NCBI GenBank assembly: GCA_963678705.1
Contig: OY783212.1
Coordinates: 5,022,001-5,086,000 of the forward strand
Direction: 5' to 3'
Source of the DNA: Panorpa germanica
Lineage: Eukaryota > Arthropoda > Insecta > Mecoptera > Panorpidae
Length of the DNA stretch: 64,000 bases
Part shown: piece after piece, positions 1 through 14,052 of the stretch
Layout: the number at the start of each line of letters is the position of its first letter
Numbering within the stretch: the first letter of the stretch is position 1
Translations under genes and position numbers: made by a program
The notes under the pieces: generated by a model
The model's input: the letters and a program-made list of their open reading frames with translations, nothing else
Databases searched by the model: none
What the model was told of the DNA's origin: nothing

Positions 1-877
1 AGATAAAAATTAATTACTGTTAATAAGCAATAGATGTCTCTACTATACTGTAACCATATCCGTTAATTTTTATTTCGCAACTGGTTCCACTATGTACCGT
101 TAAAGGTCGCAGTGCAGCGCTGCGCGTATTTGCAATATTTTAACACTCTTTAATTTGTTGCTAATTAAATTTTACACTTTAATATTCTTCATGTCAAAAG
201 GATTACATAATGAATGTTTATAAACAATGTTTATTTATGTTCTTAATGAAGCTGGAATGTTAATAAAGCAGAAACAGGAGCTATAATGAAAACAAGGATA
301 ACACAACAGTGCGTTCCACTTCCACCGACACCTATTCATGGTGAGGGGTGACATAGACGGGGCGGGACGGGGTATGGGAAGCGTCGTAATGATTAATTAT
401 ATTTTGACACTAATAAATGTTTGGATTACGAGTTATTGAATCCGAGCCATTAACGTTTCAACCAGATACTAAACCAGGTTGTAAATATAGAATATGAATT
501 TATTAGGAATATAAATAATCATAAATCTTAATTTATGCAACTTCTGTCATAGAAACGGTATGATTAATATACTTTTATAGTTTTTCTAAGTTATTTGCAA
601 AGTGCGTCTGTTAGCATTAGACGATTTTTCAAAGAACTATTTCTAAGAAAAAACTTTTAACTTAACCCTTCAAGTTAAATTATCAGTCTACTTTAAGAAA
701 TGAGCAAAATAAGTCTCATGCCTTGTGGTGGACATAAGTGACCTACTTTAGAACAAATAGCCTTTGTAAAATCAGGTGCTTATATTATATATATTTCCTA
801 TAATAACCTATATAACCTTTTAGCATCTCAATCTATTTTACGTAACGATAAACTGTCTATGTTTTCTTGCTGCCTTA
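1..877. other. upstream navigator intron, no gene seen
   Basis: This is AT-rich non-coding sequence. A short GC-rich patch with G-runs lies at about 340-390. No open frame, repeat family or RNA gene was recognised. Confidence 0.5.
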
Positions 878-1343
878 GGTCGTCCACACATGGGGCGACT
901 GGTTGCAAACCTTATCTCCGAATATGCCCGAACCGAATGAGAATGAAACTGTGTTTTTAGTGTATACGAGTGAGAGAAAACACACGCACGAACGAAACTA
1001 AACTGATTTCAAACTGGTTTTGAGTACATTTTCAGCGAGTCTATTTCTCGGTCGTAGGGCATGGTTTTGATGATGACATCATGAACATAGATGTGCACAA
1101 CTACTATTCAAAAGTATTTAAATACAAACATACAAACAAATACGACACAATACAATGCTATTGTTAAAAAGTCTATAGTCACGAAACACAGCTCGACTAC
1201 CAGTTTAGTTTCGTTCGTGCCGTGTGTTTTCTCTCACTCGTATACACATTCGTTCTCTCACTAACAACACAGTTGCATTCACATTCGGTTCGGGCAGATT
1301 CGGGGCTAAGGTTTGCAACCAGTCGCCTCCTGTGCGGTGGGCC
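878..1343. mobile_element. palindromic Harbinger-like MITE, copy 1
   Basis: Two long arms (about 878-1015 and 1200-1343) are imperfect reverse complements and share blocks such as GGCGACTGGTTGCAAACC and CCGAACCGAATGAGAATG. The outer flanks are TTA on both sides (875-877 and 1344-1346), which suits the 3 bp duplication of PIF/Harbinger elements. No transposase is present. Open frames over the arms are shadows. Confidence 0.65.
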
Positions 1344-2852
<1,509 letters not shown>

Positions 2853-3127
2853 TGGCTTGATGTTTAAAGGGCTAATATCAAAATTCCAAATTTTGGACCG
2901 AAGTAAACAGTTTGAAAGAATGGCATTGAAAGATTTTATCTAAAATTATTTTCTTTAAAACGTAGATAATAAATAGTAGTTAGGTAATTTATAAATTCGA
3001 ATTTGTGTTATATATCACGTAATGCTAGCTCAATCAAATTGGAGTGCTCTTTTTTTAGTTATTATAAGAAATATAGCTATCAAAAATCATATGGCAAGGT
3101 AAAATTCACTTTTTATATTTTATGCAA

Positions 3128-3370
3128 AATGATAGCGTAGTTGATAGCACAGTGTGTGAGAGTATTGTTGCTTCACACCAGATTACTGTGTCTTCGGGTT
3201 CGATCCCGGTCCAGCGCTATATTTTCTAAGTTTTCTTGTAATCAAATTTCACTGATATATAATCATAAATTTATTAGGTAATGGTGTGGTAACATATATG
3301 AGATACACAGATAGGCCTCGCCACCATAAAATCTGCCAACATAGTGGGAGGTCATATGTAATAAACTGTT
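3128..3370 (+). repeat. tRNA-derived SINE, copy 1 (nearly full)
   Basis: A tRNA-like head carries a good pol III B box (GGTTCGATCC, 3197-3206). The body shared by all copies follows: a stretch with ATAATCATAAATTTATTAGG, then CACCATAAA...CAACATAG and a tail near AGGTCAT. The body lies about 80 bp from the CH exon. Confidence 0.75.
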
Positions 3371-3447
3371 TCTATCCTTAAAATAACAATAATACTAAGT
3401 ATGTATATCTGCACATATTAACTAACCCTAATTTTCTTTATTTTCAG

Positions 3448-3653
3448 TTTGATAATGTATCAGCGTGTTTAACATTACTTCACAATCAATCTGTGACTGG
3501 TTTGGAGCATGTAACTGCTGGCGATATCTGTGCAGGACGTCTAAAATCTGTATTAGCATTATTCTTCGCCCTAAGTCGATATAAGCAAGCCACGAAACAA
3601 AAAGTATTGAACTCCACGAAAGCTGTGAACCCTGCTGAAATGACTCCAAACAG
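3448..3653 (+). CDS. sick: navigator exon: C-terminal half of CH domain
   Basis: The acceptor is ATTTTCAG before 3448 and the donor is CAG/GTTAGT at 3654. The exon enters in phase 0 and leaves in phase 2. It encodes 68 residues beginning FDNVSACLTLLHNQ and containing GRLKSVLALFFALSRYKQ. This matches the last helices of the CH domain of NAV2, NAV3 and sickie, where a conserved run of the form G-L-K-x-(I/V)-L-x-L-F-F-x-L-S-R-Y-K-Q ends the domain. A CH domain of this class binds actin or regulates its binding. The first half of the domain is not in the window, so at least one more coding exon lies upstream of base 1. An antisense open frame across this exon has no recognisable content and was left out. 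Confidence 0.93.
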
Positions 3654-4715
3654 GTTAGTTTCCTTTTATTATTTCTACATGTATTCAAACCATTTTAGCA
3701 AGAGCTCAAACCTATATTACTTTAGTAATGTTTCTCTGCTTACCTTAGTGTAGGTTTTGAATCATAGATGGATAGTGTGTGTATAAATTGAAATGGTCCA
3801 GGAATCTATGTTAAATTTACTTAGCCTGGTTACCTACCAGATGTTTCTCACACAATTATTTTTTATTATTTACTAATTCCATAGAACTATATAATGTCAT
3901 ACACACTAGACTCTTGATCCCTATTTTTGTAGTCATTTCGCTTTTCGCAATATTCTAAAAACGTCAATATTTATTTATTTAAATTTTTCCCATGTCTACA
4001 TAAAACAGCCTTGTGCATTTGCACAGCAGACGTTGCAATAACATTGACTTTATTAACGATGGCAATCAACTATATTGTTTATTTATTTTTACATTCAATA
4101 TCTTTGTACTTTATGATGCTATTGGTTATAAATCATAACAACATTCATAAATATAATAATAACTCAATCAGTTTGTTAATGACATTTGATTTCTGAATGA
4201 TTTCTTCATTTAAAAAACTTATTAATTAAATTAAATTGCTATTGTTGTTGATGTGTTGATAGTGAATAGCAAGCTAGATACGTAGGCCAGCAGTGGCAGA
4301 CCATTATTTAGGTGTAACGTCAAATCACGTGCTATAGGTACGCCATCGATGTCGTAGGCTATTTCAATGTGGGGCTGTTATAGTAACCACTACTCAACTA
4401 AAGATGCTATCGTTACCGCATCTGTCTTATATTTCGAATAGGGAAGAGAAGGGAAGCGCGGGATTAGCGCATTTATGTTAACCGGTATAAATGTACTACT
4501 GCCAGCATTATCTGCAAGTGGTAATTGTAAAAGTAAAAATATTTTGTTATAATATGTGGTACCACTGACTACAAAATTTTCTTGTACAGAAAGTTGAACT
4601 TTACATACGTTCATAGAGTCGCCGAGACTTTTAGTTCATAGAAGATATAATAAACAAGTGTTGTCGCTAAAAGCGATTTTTTCAGTATCGAAGCATTTTA
4701 TTTTAAGTGACGGAC
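3654..4715. other. intron start, no gene seen
   Basis: AT-rich sequence. The short open frames here have no recognisable product. A GC-richer patch lies at about 4270-4500. No repeat family was identified. Confidence 0.45.
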
Positions 4716-5110
4716 TATAAGTCCGTCTGCACATGAGTCGACTGATTGCAATCACGAGCCCCGAATCTGCCCGAACCGAATGAGAATGGAACTGTGTTGT
4801 GAGTGAGAGAACGCACGTGTTTGTGAGTGAGAAAACGCAGAAGCTCGAATAAAAAAATAAACTGATTTGAAATTGGTTTTAACGACTCTGTTTCTTGGTC
4901 GCCGGGCAATTACGTTGCATGCTTTTGATGGTGAAAATCATGAGCAGAGATGTGCGTAAATACTTTTTAAAAGTATTTAAACACATACATACATAGATAC
5001 AAATACCTCACAATGCGATACAGAAAAATCCACAATTATCCGCTATTGTTAAAAATTCTATAAATGTCACGAAACACGGCTCGACATGGCTCGTTTGCAG
5101 TCGACCCTTA
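4716..5110. mobile_element. Harbinger-like MITE, copy 2 (right arm eroded)
   Basis: The left arm repeats blocks of copy 1 (GCCCGAACCGAATGAGAATG and the ACTGATTT core), followed by the shared internal GTCACGAAACACGGCTCGAC. The right arm is reduced to a short GTTTGCAGTCGAC remnant. Confidence 0.6.
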
Positions 5111-5561
5111 CGACGCTTACCTTTACACTGTCACTATGCAAAAAGTTGTATACATATTAACATCTATATGTACTACTTAGTAATGTGCCTTAGTCTCTGC
5201 ATACAGATGCTACAAAAGAACGGAAACTAATTATGTTTACTTTTAGAATGTTCTTATCAGTATTTTCACAGCGAAGATTAAATTCATTGTAAAACTAGAA
5301 ACTACTTGGTTCTTACGTAAATATAATCACACTAAAACCTTTGTCTAATTACTTGGAATTATGATATGACTTGAAAGTCTAAATAACACAACACTGTACA
5401 TTGTACAGCACACACTTGTTCTTATTCAAACCCAGCAATGTTCAAGTGGCAGTTACTAATGCGTCTTGAAAAGGCAAATAAACTTTATTAATTAGTTTAA
5501 TATTTTCCAAACATTTGTCATAGTGATTTTCATTTAAATATTTCATTTTATCGTTTTAATT

Positions 5562-6190
5562 TAGTGTGTTATGAATTAAACTAGTGTTATATTCATTTGT
5601 TTATTAGTTCATTCCCACTCACTAGTTTGAAATTTAATTTACTGTTTTTATTTAATATTGTAATCTAGATTTCAGGTTTTCGTTTAAGCATTCCTTGTCA
5701 CATTCGTGTTTTAATTGAAGTTTAGTTAATTTAGTTGGTGCGTTTGCATTGTTAGTAATATAAATTTTGACAGTTCGACAAAATTGTATGTGAAATAATT
5801 AAAATTGCTATTTTTAATAACAATTTTTAATAACAATTAGTAATAGAAATTATTTTTACTTCTTTTAAAAGTAAATTCTACTGCATTTTGACAGATTGTC
5901 ACATTTGGGAGGTTATAATATAATATAGTTTTTCTTAATTTAATATTTTTAATTTAAAACATTGGACCTTGTAAGGTTCTAAAAAAACTAAGAAAACTTA
6001 AAAAATAAATTGAGTTAAAAATTGTACTGTGAATGACTACGGGTATTGCCATATGCTAAACAATTTAAGTTAAATAGAAAATTAAATTAAAGCAGTGAGT
6101 GGGAATGATACTTAACTTTAGTTTGCAATTTTATTTGCCAATATTAACGAACAAATGAATATCACACTAGTTCTTAAATTACATCACTGC
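5562..6190. repeat. imperfect inverted repeat, about 630 bp
   Basis: The arm at 5562-5640 and the arm at 6079-6190 share ACTAGTGTKATATTCATTTG and CATTCCCACTCACT in inverted orientation. The right arm has about 30 extra bases. This looks like an old palindromic MITE with a long AT-rich centre. Its termini and superfamily are unclear. Confidence 0.45.
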
Positions 6191-7217
6191 TCAATAAATA
6201 TTTAATCTATGTCCGTATTGTCATTGCCATAAGATAAATTAAGCAGGAGTAGCTTTGTTGTCTGAGTTCGTCACAAACTGCAGGTCACTCACCCACGATT
6301 CAGAGAAGCCTAATTTAAACACTAATAATAATGAGTTTGAGTTTTAAATAAAAATGTTAATCACAGTATTCGAAAATATCTGTGACAACTATCTTAAAAA
6401 ATAATTAAAATGAATAACGTCGGTCATTTGTTATGGCTTATGACGATTGTGTAACACATAAACCATTAAAAATTAACCGGTAAATAAATACAAATTTATA
6501 AGCTTTTTAAATTCTAACATCATGTACTATAAAACGATAAATTTTACGTTTAAAAATATTACAAATCTGTAAATAAATTTGAAGAAAACCTTTTAAATAA
6601 ATGGTCATAAATAAAACTGAGACATGGGTGTTCTGTGCATGCGCAGACATATTCAAATTTAACGACTTGAACCATATAACATAACCTTAAAAAAAAGACA
6701 ACAAATAAGCGTCTTATTTTCAAGTATAAACCCTACTGTCAGTGATCTGTAGTGTTATATTTAAATATTTTGTTATAAAACATAATATTATTTTAGTTTA
6801 CGGTATTAAAATATAAATTACAATCGTAAAAGATAATTAATCAAAGTTGAGGTTATATGAATGGTTTAAGTACTCATCCTACGTCCTTACCTCCGTTACT
6901 TGAACCCAAAGTATGTATTCAATGTCGTACGTAGGTGTATTATTAAAATATAATACAAGTACTGCAGGAAACATGATTATTGTTCTGTCTGTTGTCACGT
7001 CTGATGCAGTTTTTAATATTTATTAACTGACGGGTGTAATAGACCAGATATAGATTCATTTCAATTTATATAACTATCCAGTTTTCGTATTTTTGTGGAG
7101 CTAAAATGGAAAGTTGTCACAAATCATTGATTGAACCGTATTGCTTTGCATATAACGGTGTGGGTAATCTAAATTATAGTACTGCTGTCAATACTTAAAG
7201 AGGTTTTGATTCAGTAT
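6191..7217. other. intron, no gene seen
   Basis: AT-rich sequence with no recognised repeat and no coding character. Confidence 0.4.
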
Positions 7218-7490
7218 ATCTAATGTGTCGTACACATTGGTGCGACTTAAACATGCGACACTAAAAAAACCCTTACTTATTTTTTTTTTTTAAATTCTAG
7301 GTAGTATTTAAATAAAACTAAAATGTTTCAATCCTTCGGCGGTACTTTTAAAAGGATTGCGATATTGAATGTGTTCTCGAGCAAAAGGGTCGAGTACCTA
7401 CTCAGTCTTCAGTATAATCTCAATGTGTTTTAACGTTTTTTTAGTTGTGTTTAGTAAATAAATAAAAGTAATTTAAAATGTCTCTTTTTC
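7218..7490. mobile_element. GTGCGAC-terminus MITE, copy 1 (partial)
   Basis: It begins with GTACACATTGGTGCGAC and continues through CATGCGACAC. The rest aligns in reverse orientation to 22752-23025, sharing GTTTTTTTAGTTGTGTTTAG-like and TAAATAAATAAA blocks. Only one terminus is preserved. Confidence 0.5.
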
Positions 7491-9529
7491 GTCAGACTAT
7501 CAGATTTTAAATTAAAAAACCTTTTGAGTTTAAAACCGATTTAGACATCGAATCCGACTAAATGGATAAATGGACTAGCTTAGAGTATATAAATTCACCA
7601 AAAGTATATTTTGTAATAATATAGATTAGAATTTAGAATTAGAAGTTGTGTCGTTATTGCAATCAGCAAGAGATATATCCGACAGCTTATAAAAGTTTGA
7701 CAATCCCTGTCTAAAACATATGACAACATGCGACACATATTTTACTATAAATTTTGCGGATTATGGATAAAACTATATGGTACTTTATTTTAACAATGCT
7801 AATAATATTTACATATATGAACTATAAAATATTATGCTTCTATCTCTTTTACTCTTTAATATTTACATGTTGTTGTTTATTTTTTCATCTTTTTCTCTAT
7901 TATTTTGGTACTTACTTAGGAATAGTGGGTATACATTTTTACAGTGGTGGCTCCCTCATACATTTTGTATATACTTCCTACGGTTGCATGATGTACTAAA
8001 GTGCTTATGAATTAGTAGTTTACAAAATTTCCACAGGGATGTGTTCTGGCGCGTATAGTGCTCGTTTGATTAACATAACCTCTTTGAGGAGAACAGTTAG
8101 GTAGTAGCAATGCCCCAGCCATGTACTGTGACATCACGAGCTAGAGTTAATATTCTAGAAAAATAATTTCATAACACAATGACAGGGTGTCTTTTTATAT
8201 AAGGGTAACATTGTTGTGAAGCCGTAAACTTATTAGGTAGCGATGCAGTATACATATATTAAACCACGACAGTATAAATATTGCCAACATAGTAGGAGGT
8301 CGTCGGTGATAGGACTGACAATCGGAAATAGGCCGTCGTGATGGATTAAATAAATTAAATAATAAAAGCAAAAATATACGTGTTCGATTAAAGCTGAGTA
8401 TAAAATACAAACGGGGTAACATATATGAATATTTTATTTCTCAGTTCACTCATTTCGTTGATATGAATAAGAACGGGATGTACTGTTACCTATTCATAAC
8501 ACCTTGCCTAACAATATATAGTTATAAAATTCACTATCGCAAACAATTTTGTAAATGGAATCTCGTTCGTACAAACATTGTTTGCCATGACTATAAATCA
8601 AGTAATGCGAATTGGAAAAACAACAAACTCTAACTTGAAACTAACACATTAATATTTCAATATGTTTTTTGTTTATTTTCAGAAACAACTTTCTTTGTAT
8701 TGTTGCTTTATTATTTATAAGGAACAAGAAATAATAATTTTGAAAGTTTATTCATGTTTATTATAATGTATAATGTGTCACTCATTTATTGGTGAACCGA
8801 GTAATGCAAGGTGAAACCTTCAGTTTCTTTTTGTATCGAATAAAATGTGTTTCAATAGGAGCTGACTATTTTAAATATATTGCCACTTTGCATAAGAGCT
8901 ACTGCGAATTTTTAAATTTGCATCATAATATCCAGCGAATTACTGCAAAAAACATGAACCAGACCACCGTTTGGCGACCTCTCCTTAAAGTCACTAATAA
9001 AGGGCCTTCACATAATCGATAAACCCAATTAATAACTCATCTTATTCTCAATTGGTGCTATTGATTTTACAGTCAAGTTAAGCGGTGTTAGACCCGTTCA
9101 GTGACTAATTAAACCGTCCCCTTAGGCGTTTTTTATCCAACATGGTTGTAACACATTTCACCCTGACTCTTGTGATGTGTTACGAATGCCAGATTTTATA
9201 TGTTTTCATCCAATTCAACCCCCGAGGATCAAAGTGTATAAAGCTATGGGTGAGAGGAGTGGAATGAGGAAGCGGGGTGTTTTTTATTTAATAGCACTGG
9301 TGCTATAAACTGCTGGCGTTATTTATTGGAAACGTTTAAAACATTCAGTATAATAGGTTTTTTAGTCATTAAAAGGAAAATTTATTTTTTTCAGAAATAG
9401 CTCCTTACAGCGTTTTACGATAGTGTGACCCCTATTAAATCAGTATAAAGTAAGATCACAGAGCCCCCAGACCAACGTTGTTTTTGTAAAGCTGAAATTT
9501 TGAGAATAAGTGGTACAAAACGTAGTTAA
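7491..9529. other. intron, no gene; holds one SINE tail
   Basis: AT-rich sequence. The open frame at 7754-7999 is hydrophobic low-complexity translation of AT-rich DNA, and the one at 8789-9022 has no family resemblance. The only recognised element is the SINE tail at 8205-8370. Confidence 0.4.
8205..8370 (+). repeat. SINE copy 2 (3' part only)
   Basis: It contains TAAACTTATTAGGTAG, CAACATAGTAGGAGGTCGTC, GGTGATAGGACTGACAATC and a tail of TAAATAAATTAAATAA. The tRNA-like head is absent, as expected for 5' truncation. Confidence 0.65.
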
Positions 9530-10172
9530 GGTGAAACGATATTTGGCCATTTTTGATTCGCAATATAGAAGGCGATACTATACAGTAGGTTAAATGTTAT
9601 AAAAAAAATCATGTTTTTATGTTTAAATCGTTTTATGTAAGTAACTATAAATGCGCATCAAAATCTAAAGGGTCAATTAGTTAGATGAATAACGTATCTA
9701 TATTTTAAGCTTTCTTCCACTGACTTTTAATGAGTTGGAACCGCAAAAATAAGTTTTGAAAATGAATATTGCTATATTTTCTAGTTAAATTCCACTTTTT
9801 ATATGACTGGTAACATTTCTAAGGGTTTGTCAGAAATTTTATAACCTTTATTATGGTTCTCAAACTTACGCTTAAGACTAAAAATATATAGTGTCATATA
9901 AAAATTAGAATTTAACTAGAATATATAGCAATATTCATTTTTAAAACATTTTTCATTTTCATATTCATTAAAAGTCAGTGGAAGAAAGCTTAAAAGGTAG
10001 ATACGTTATTCATCTAACTAATTGCAGCTTTAGATTTTGATACCGCGTTTATAGTTACTTACATAAAACGATTTAAACATATGAAACATGGTTTTTTTTT
10101 ATAATATTAACCTGCTGTATAGCATCGCCATCTATATTTCGCGAATCAAAAATGGCCAAGTATCGTTTCACC
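9530..10172. mobile_element. 643 bp hairpin MITE flanked by TTAA (piggyBac-like)
   Basis: The left end GGTGAAACGATA and right end TATCGTTTCACC are exact inverted repeats, each flanked by TTAA (9526-9529 and 10173-10176). The arms extend about 280 bp (to about 9815 and from about 9892), leaving a loop of about 75 bp. A TTAA target is characteristic of piggyBac, although the GGTGAAACG terminus is not the classical piggyBac end. No coding capacity. Confidence 0.85.
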
Positions 10173-11052
10173 TTAAGAACGTATTTATACTTGCCATTAT
10201 TTGATACATTAATGATTTAAACAAAGGCTATCAGAAGGCTATCTACGTTTTCCTATTCATTATCCAATAAAATATAAAAATAATGCCCTTTCTTGTTACT
10301 ATTTATTTGATTATGTTCTTCTGCAGCAAGTCACTCTTCGCTACAACAACACCGCTGTGTTCTGCACTCTCCTCTACTCCTGGTGCAGTCTGGTGTACGC
10401 TGTTTATTGTCGTCTCGCGGCCCCACGTTGTTCATCTTAGAACTTGCTGCTTTATATAACATTTTACAGCATTAATAAATTCAAGCACCATCCTTGATTC
10501 CAAGTGGTGCACTCTTGGTTAACAACACGACGCCCGTATAACATCTTATCGAATCCAGACCATCGAGTACTTGTGCTTACAATTTATTCATTCTTTCATA
10601 CGTAAACCCAGTACCGTATTAGCCATATAGCAGAAGTAGGAAATGCTACGGGGCCCGCGTCTAGAACTGCAAATGTTAAGCTTGCAAAATTGTAGTTTCA
10701 ATATTTTTCTTTAGACCAGCATAGACGCGTGAGATACTGGATATTACCATCTTAAATCATTTCAGTTTTCACAATCATGTTTGGTTTTGTACTTACTTAT
10801 AAAACTAATTAGTACTCTTTGACATTTGCGTTATTTAAAAACAACTTTAAACCACAGTAAAAATTGTATTATTTTTCCTAAAATAATGAAATACACCTAC
10901 ATTACGAAAATACCACACGATCTTGAGAAATTGTATGAGTATAATCTGCAATTTTATAAATTGTAAAAGTAATGCACAATCACTCGCTGTAACAGAGCTC
11001 CTATAAATGTAATGAAATTACATTAAAAAAGTTCGCCAGCAACTAAAATCTT
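10173..11052. other. intron, GC-richer patch, no gene assigned
   Basis: About 10320-10440 is clearly GC-richer than its surroundings and keeps an open frame of about 37 codons after CTGCAG, without any family resemblance. Otherwise AT-rich. Confidence 0.35.
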
Positions 11053-11478
11053 TTATGACGTTCCTGCAGTTGTAGGGCGTCCCGATGGTTTATCTCCCAC
11101 TGTGTTTTTGGAAGAATTACAGCTCTGGATCCACGAGATTATGCTTGCTTTATTTGGCGCCTCACCAATATTCCACAATTGATAATGAAGTTGAAATAGA
11201 CGACGCACGCGAATGTTGCTTTCCCATCTACGGCATGATAGCAGGGTACTATCACTTAGAGTAAAATTATTGGACATGGAATAAACCGCTTTAGGCGACT
11301 CCTGTTGGAATATTATATCTCTATGAACTAATATTTTCGGCGACTCAACATCTGAAGAGAAGGAAGGGTGAAGGGAGTACACTTCAAAATGTTTACATTT
11401 CACGTCCAATAATTTTACTCTAAGTGATAGTACCCTGATAGCAACTAAAAACTTTCGAACCACGCTACCTAACGCCAC
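11053..11478 (-). pseudogene. relic of HTH transposase-like N-terminus (DUF4817-type)
   Basis: The 141-codon frame ends with RRLFQLHYQLWNIGEAPNKA, then a SIISWIQ helix and DKPSGRPTTAGTS. This resembles the N-terminal helix-turn-helix domain of insect DNA transposons, where xRxF..H(F/Y) is followed by (P)xxxxIxxWI and by GRP. Part of the frame covers an inverted repeat (11229-11278 against 11399-11445), so the reading frame is a mosaic and not a functional gene. Nearby, GAGACACTCTGTA at about 11530 resembles the end of such elements. No catalytic domain is present. Confidence 0.45.
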
Positions 11479-11540
11479 GCACTCCTCCCCACTTTCGAGG
11501 TATCGCGCTTGAAATAGTTGGATTTTTTTGAGACACTCTG

Positions 11541-13865
11541 TATTTAATATTTTCTACAGGCCCCACGCTGGCTTAATCCGGCACTCGGGAAACCTGACGA
11601 TTACTTTTACTGGTTCATGTTTTTATTCCACAGTAACCATTGAAGTTTATGTCAGCAGCTCCGATACTTGTGGCATACATTACCGGTTAAGTACTTCTTA
11701 GAGAACACTTGTAAAATACACAAAAATGTTACAGTTGCTACACTTTTTAATCATAGCTTTTAATTCTTGATCTTCTTCTTCATTCAGTCTTTGCTGCTAT
11801 TAAGAGAATACATTTTTGTATCCCTACCTTGTTTTAAATTGTCTTACGTTCCCTACATTCCTTATCGCGAGACAAAATGTCATTTGTACCTTCCCTCGGG
11901 ACGTGGGAAGTTGATGCAAAGCGCGTTGTACCTGTTAGACATCAGAAGTGGGCGCACAAGTTTAAATACAACCATTAATTTCATTCCATTGATTTACTTT
12001 CATAAACGTATTTATAAATTGCTACTGCCTTCTTTTATCGTTAATTGGAAATAGAAAATTATGTAAAATCGCAATTTCTATATATTTATTTACAAAAAAT
12101 ACACGTTCTTTATGTAATACTGGAAAACTATTAAAATGGCCGTTACGTTCCACTTAAAACCATCTGCAGTATACCAACAAGTTAAAAATTAAGTTTAATG
12201 TCAAACTGAATTAGTCAGATATGCAGTTAACTTAATTTAAATCCGAGCAGAACTCAGCTACGTGAATAACTTACAGTCATCTTGAACATTTTAATTGAGA
12301 TAAATGTTTAAATCCACTTCTTGCATCTCCTCGCCTCTCTCTTCATGTCTGTAGCATCTACAACACCCCTACCAGTCTCCGACCTCCACCGCCCAACTCC
12401 TCCTCATCGTCTTACGAATGCGTGGTAATTTATTTGAGAAGGAACAAGAAAGGTGTTTGTTAAATATGTTACAATAAATTTATATTTTTGACATTTTTAT
12501 TTTAATTAAGCTAATTAGTCTTTTATGCTTTGTCTTTGTCTCTTCCCACTGATTCAACATATTAAACAAATTCAAGGAGCTTTTAGCTGTCAAGTATGTT
12601 TTCCTTTGCCAACGTTGTCAACACAGCATGATATTTTTCTCTAACAACACTTTTCATACATCATGCTTCAGTTAAGGCCAAGTCCAAGTCCAGGCTGATT
12701 GAAAACGCAGCTGGGAGCTGTCAAGATTAGCGAGTGCACGGTGCAGTGAGAGATGATCAGATCTTCTCTTTTTTCACTGGCGCCATATTCCATGCATCAT
12801 GCTGTACTTTCATAGATTAATTTAAGTGCAAAAGCTTTACTTATATAAAATGTGACGGCTTAAAATAAGTAATTAATATTCCTCGTGATTTAGATTAATT
12901 ACATATCATGATAATAAGGTAATTGTAAGAAAAACTTTATTTTGTTTATTATTATAAAACTTCTAAAGTCATGAAGTCATAAATCATTTTATTTATTCAA
13001 TATTAAGATGAACTAACACAGGCAGCAAATTTTCTTATCGCACATTGGCTGTTGCAAATCATAGGTATTGATTTTGTAAAGATTAATTCTAGGTTTAAGT
13101 TTGGTTAAGTTTTTTATTCTATATTTTACGCGCTATTTTTATTTTGTAATATCGCAGCAGTTCCCATTCGATTATTCTGAAATTACAAAAGTACTAAATA
13201 CTTACCTGGGAACACTGCGTGCCGTTGACATATATATTAATAACTATCTATTTTCGTTCATTTCAAAAATGAAGTCAATAACATGAAGAAAAATACATCC
13301 GTATATTTTTCTATAAGAAGCAGCGCAACTACATACATTTAACTATTTTAATAAAGCAAAATCATATGGTACACTAAAAAGATTTTAATCTGATTAAAAA
13401 TGAGCAAAATTCATTATTTCCATTTTTCTTTTATTTAGAATCTGAGTCGGTTTCAACATCAAGATTATGTTCAACTGAAGTTATTATATTTTAGGCAAAT
13501 TTGATTCAATAAACTGAAATAAATGTCAGTTAGAAACTCGAGAACTTTTTGCATTTTTCTTGATTGTCTGTAAGCGTCTCCTTTTGTTCATTAATGATGC
13601 TGTGTTTGGTTCGATATCGATTTTAATTTCCTGGTTTATCATACATGTACGAGTATGTATTATATAGTGGTGTAATGAATAGAAGGAAACATAAGATGAT
13701 CTATATAATAGAAAGTAATTAAAAAAAAATAAAAAAAGAAAATTGTACTTCTCTTATATAAATATTCAATTCAATTTTTTTTACATATGAATACATCCTC
13801 AAGAAGCAACGACAACCCATTTTCGATACTAGTAACAAAGAATTAACAATTGAACACCTACTACT
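11541..13865. other. intron, no gene seen; pyrimidine-rich patch
   Basis: Mostly AT-rich. About 12315-12420 is C-rich, with a polypyrimidine tract before CTGTAG and a short open stretch, but its phase does not fit the neighbouring exons. The patch at 12660-12780 is GC-richer and unassigned. Confidence 0.4.
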
Positions 13866-13873
13866 ACAATGTA

Positions 13874-14044
13874 CAGGCCCGCATTTGAGGGAGGACAGGC
13901 GGGGATACTGCCCCGGGGCATCCACAAGATAGGGGCCCCACATAGAGATAAAAGCAATACATTTTTGAAAGATTTCCTCTTATTCGGAAAATAATTAGGG
14001 GCCTCCGCTCCTTCGTTGCTCCAGGGCCTTTAAATCCGGCGCTT
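13874..14044. mobile_element. 171 bp hAT-type MITE with 8 bp target duplication
   Basis: The ends CAGGCCCGCATTTGAG and TTTAAATCCGGCGCTT are imperfect inverted repeats of the CAG-CCGGATTT class. The perfect 8 bp duplication ACAATGTA flanks them (13866-13873 and 14045-14052), which is diagnostic for hAT. It is much more GC-rich than the intron and has no coding capacity. Confidence 0.82.
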
Positions 14045-14052
14045 ACAATGTA

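Noticed and set aside
7754..7999. Small membrane protein
   Set aside because: The hydrophobic composition is what AT-rich DNA gives by chance. No promoter, splice context or family resemblance.
12315..12420. Possible cassette exon after a strong pyrimidine tract (frame with SIYNTPTSLRPPPPNSSSSS)
   Set aside because: The Pro/Ser-rich frame looks navigator-like, but entering in phase 2 it leaves in phase 0 or 1 and cannot join the exon at 33186. The donor (GTG/GTAATT) is weak.
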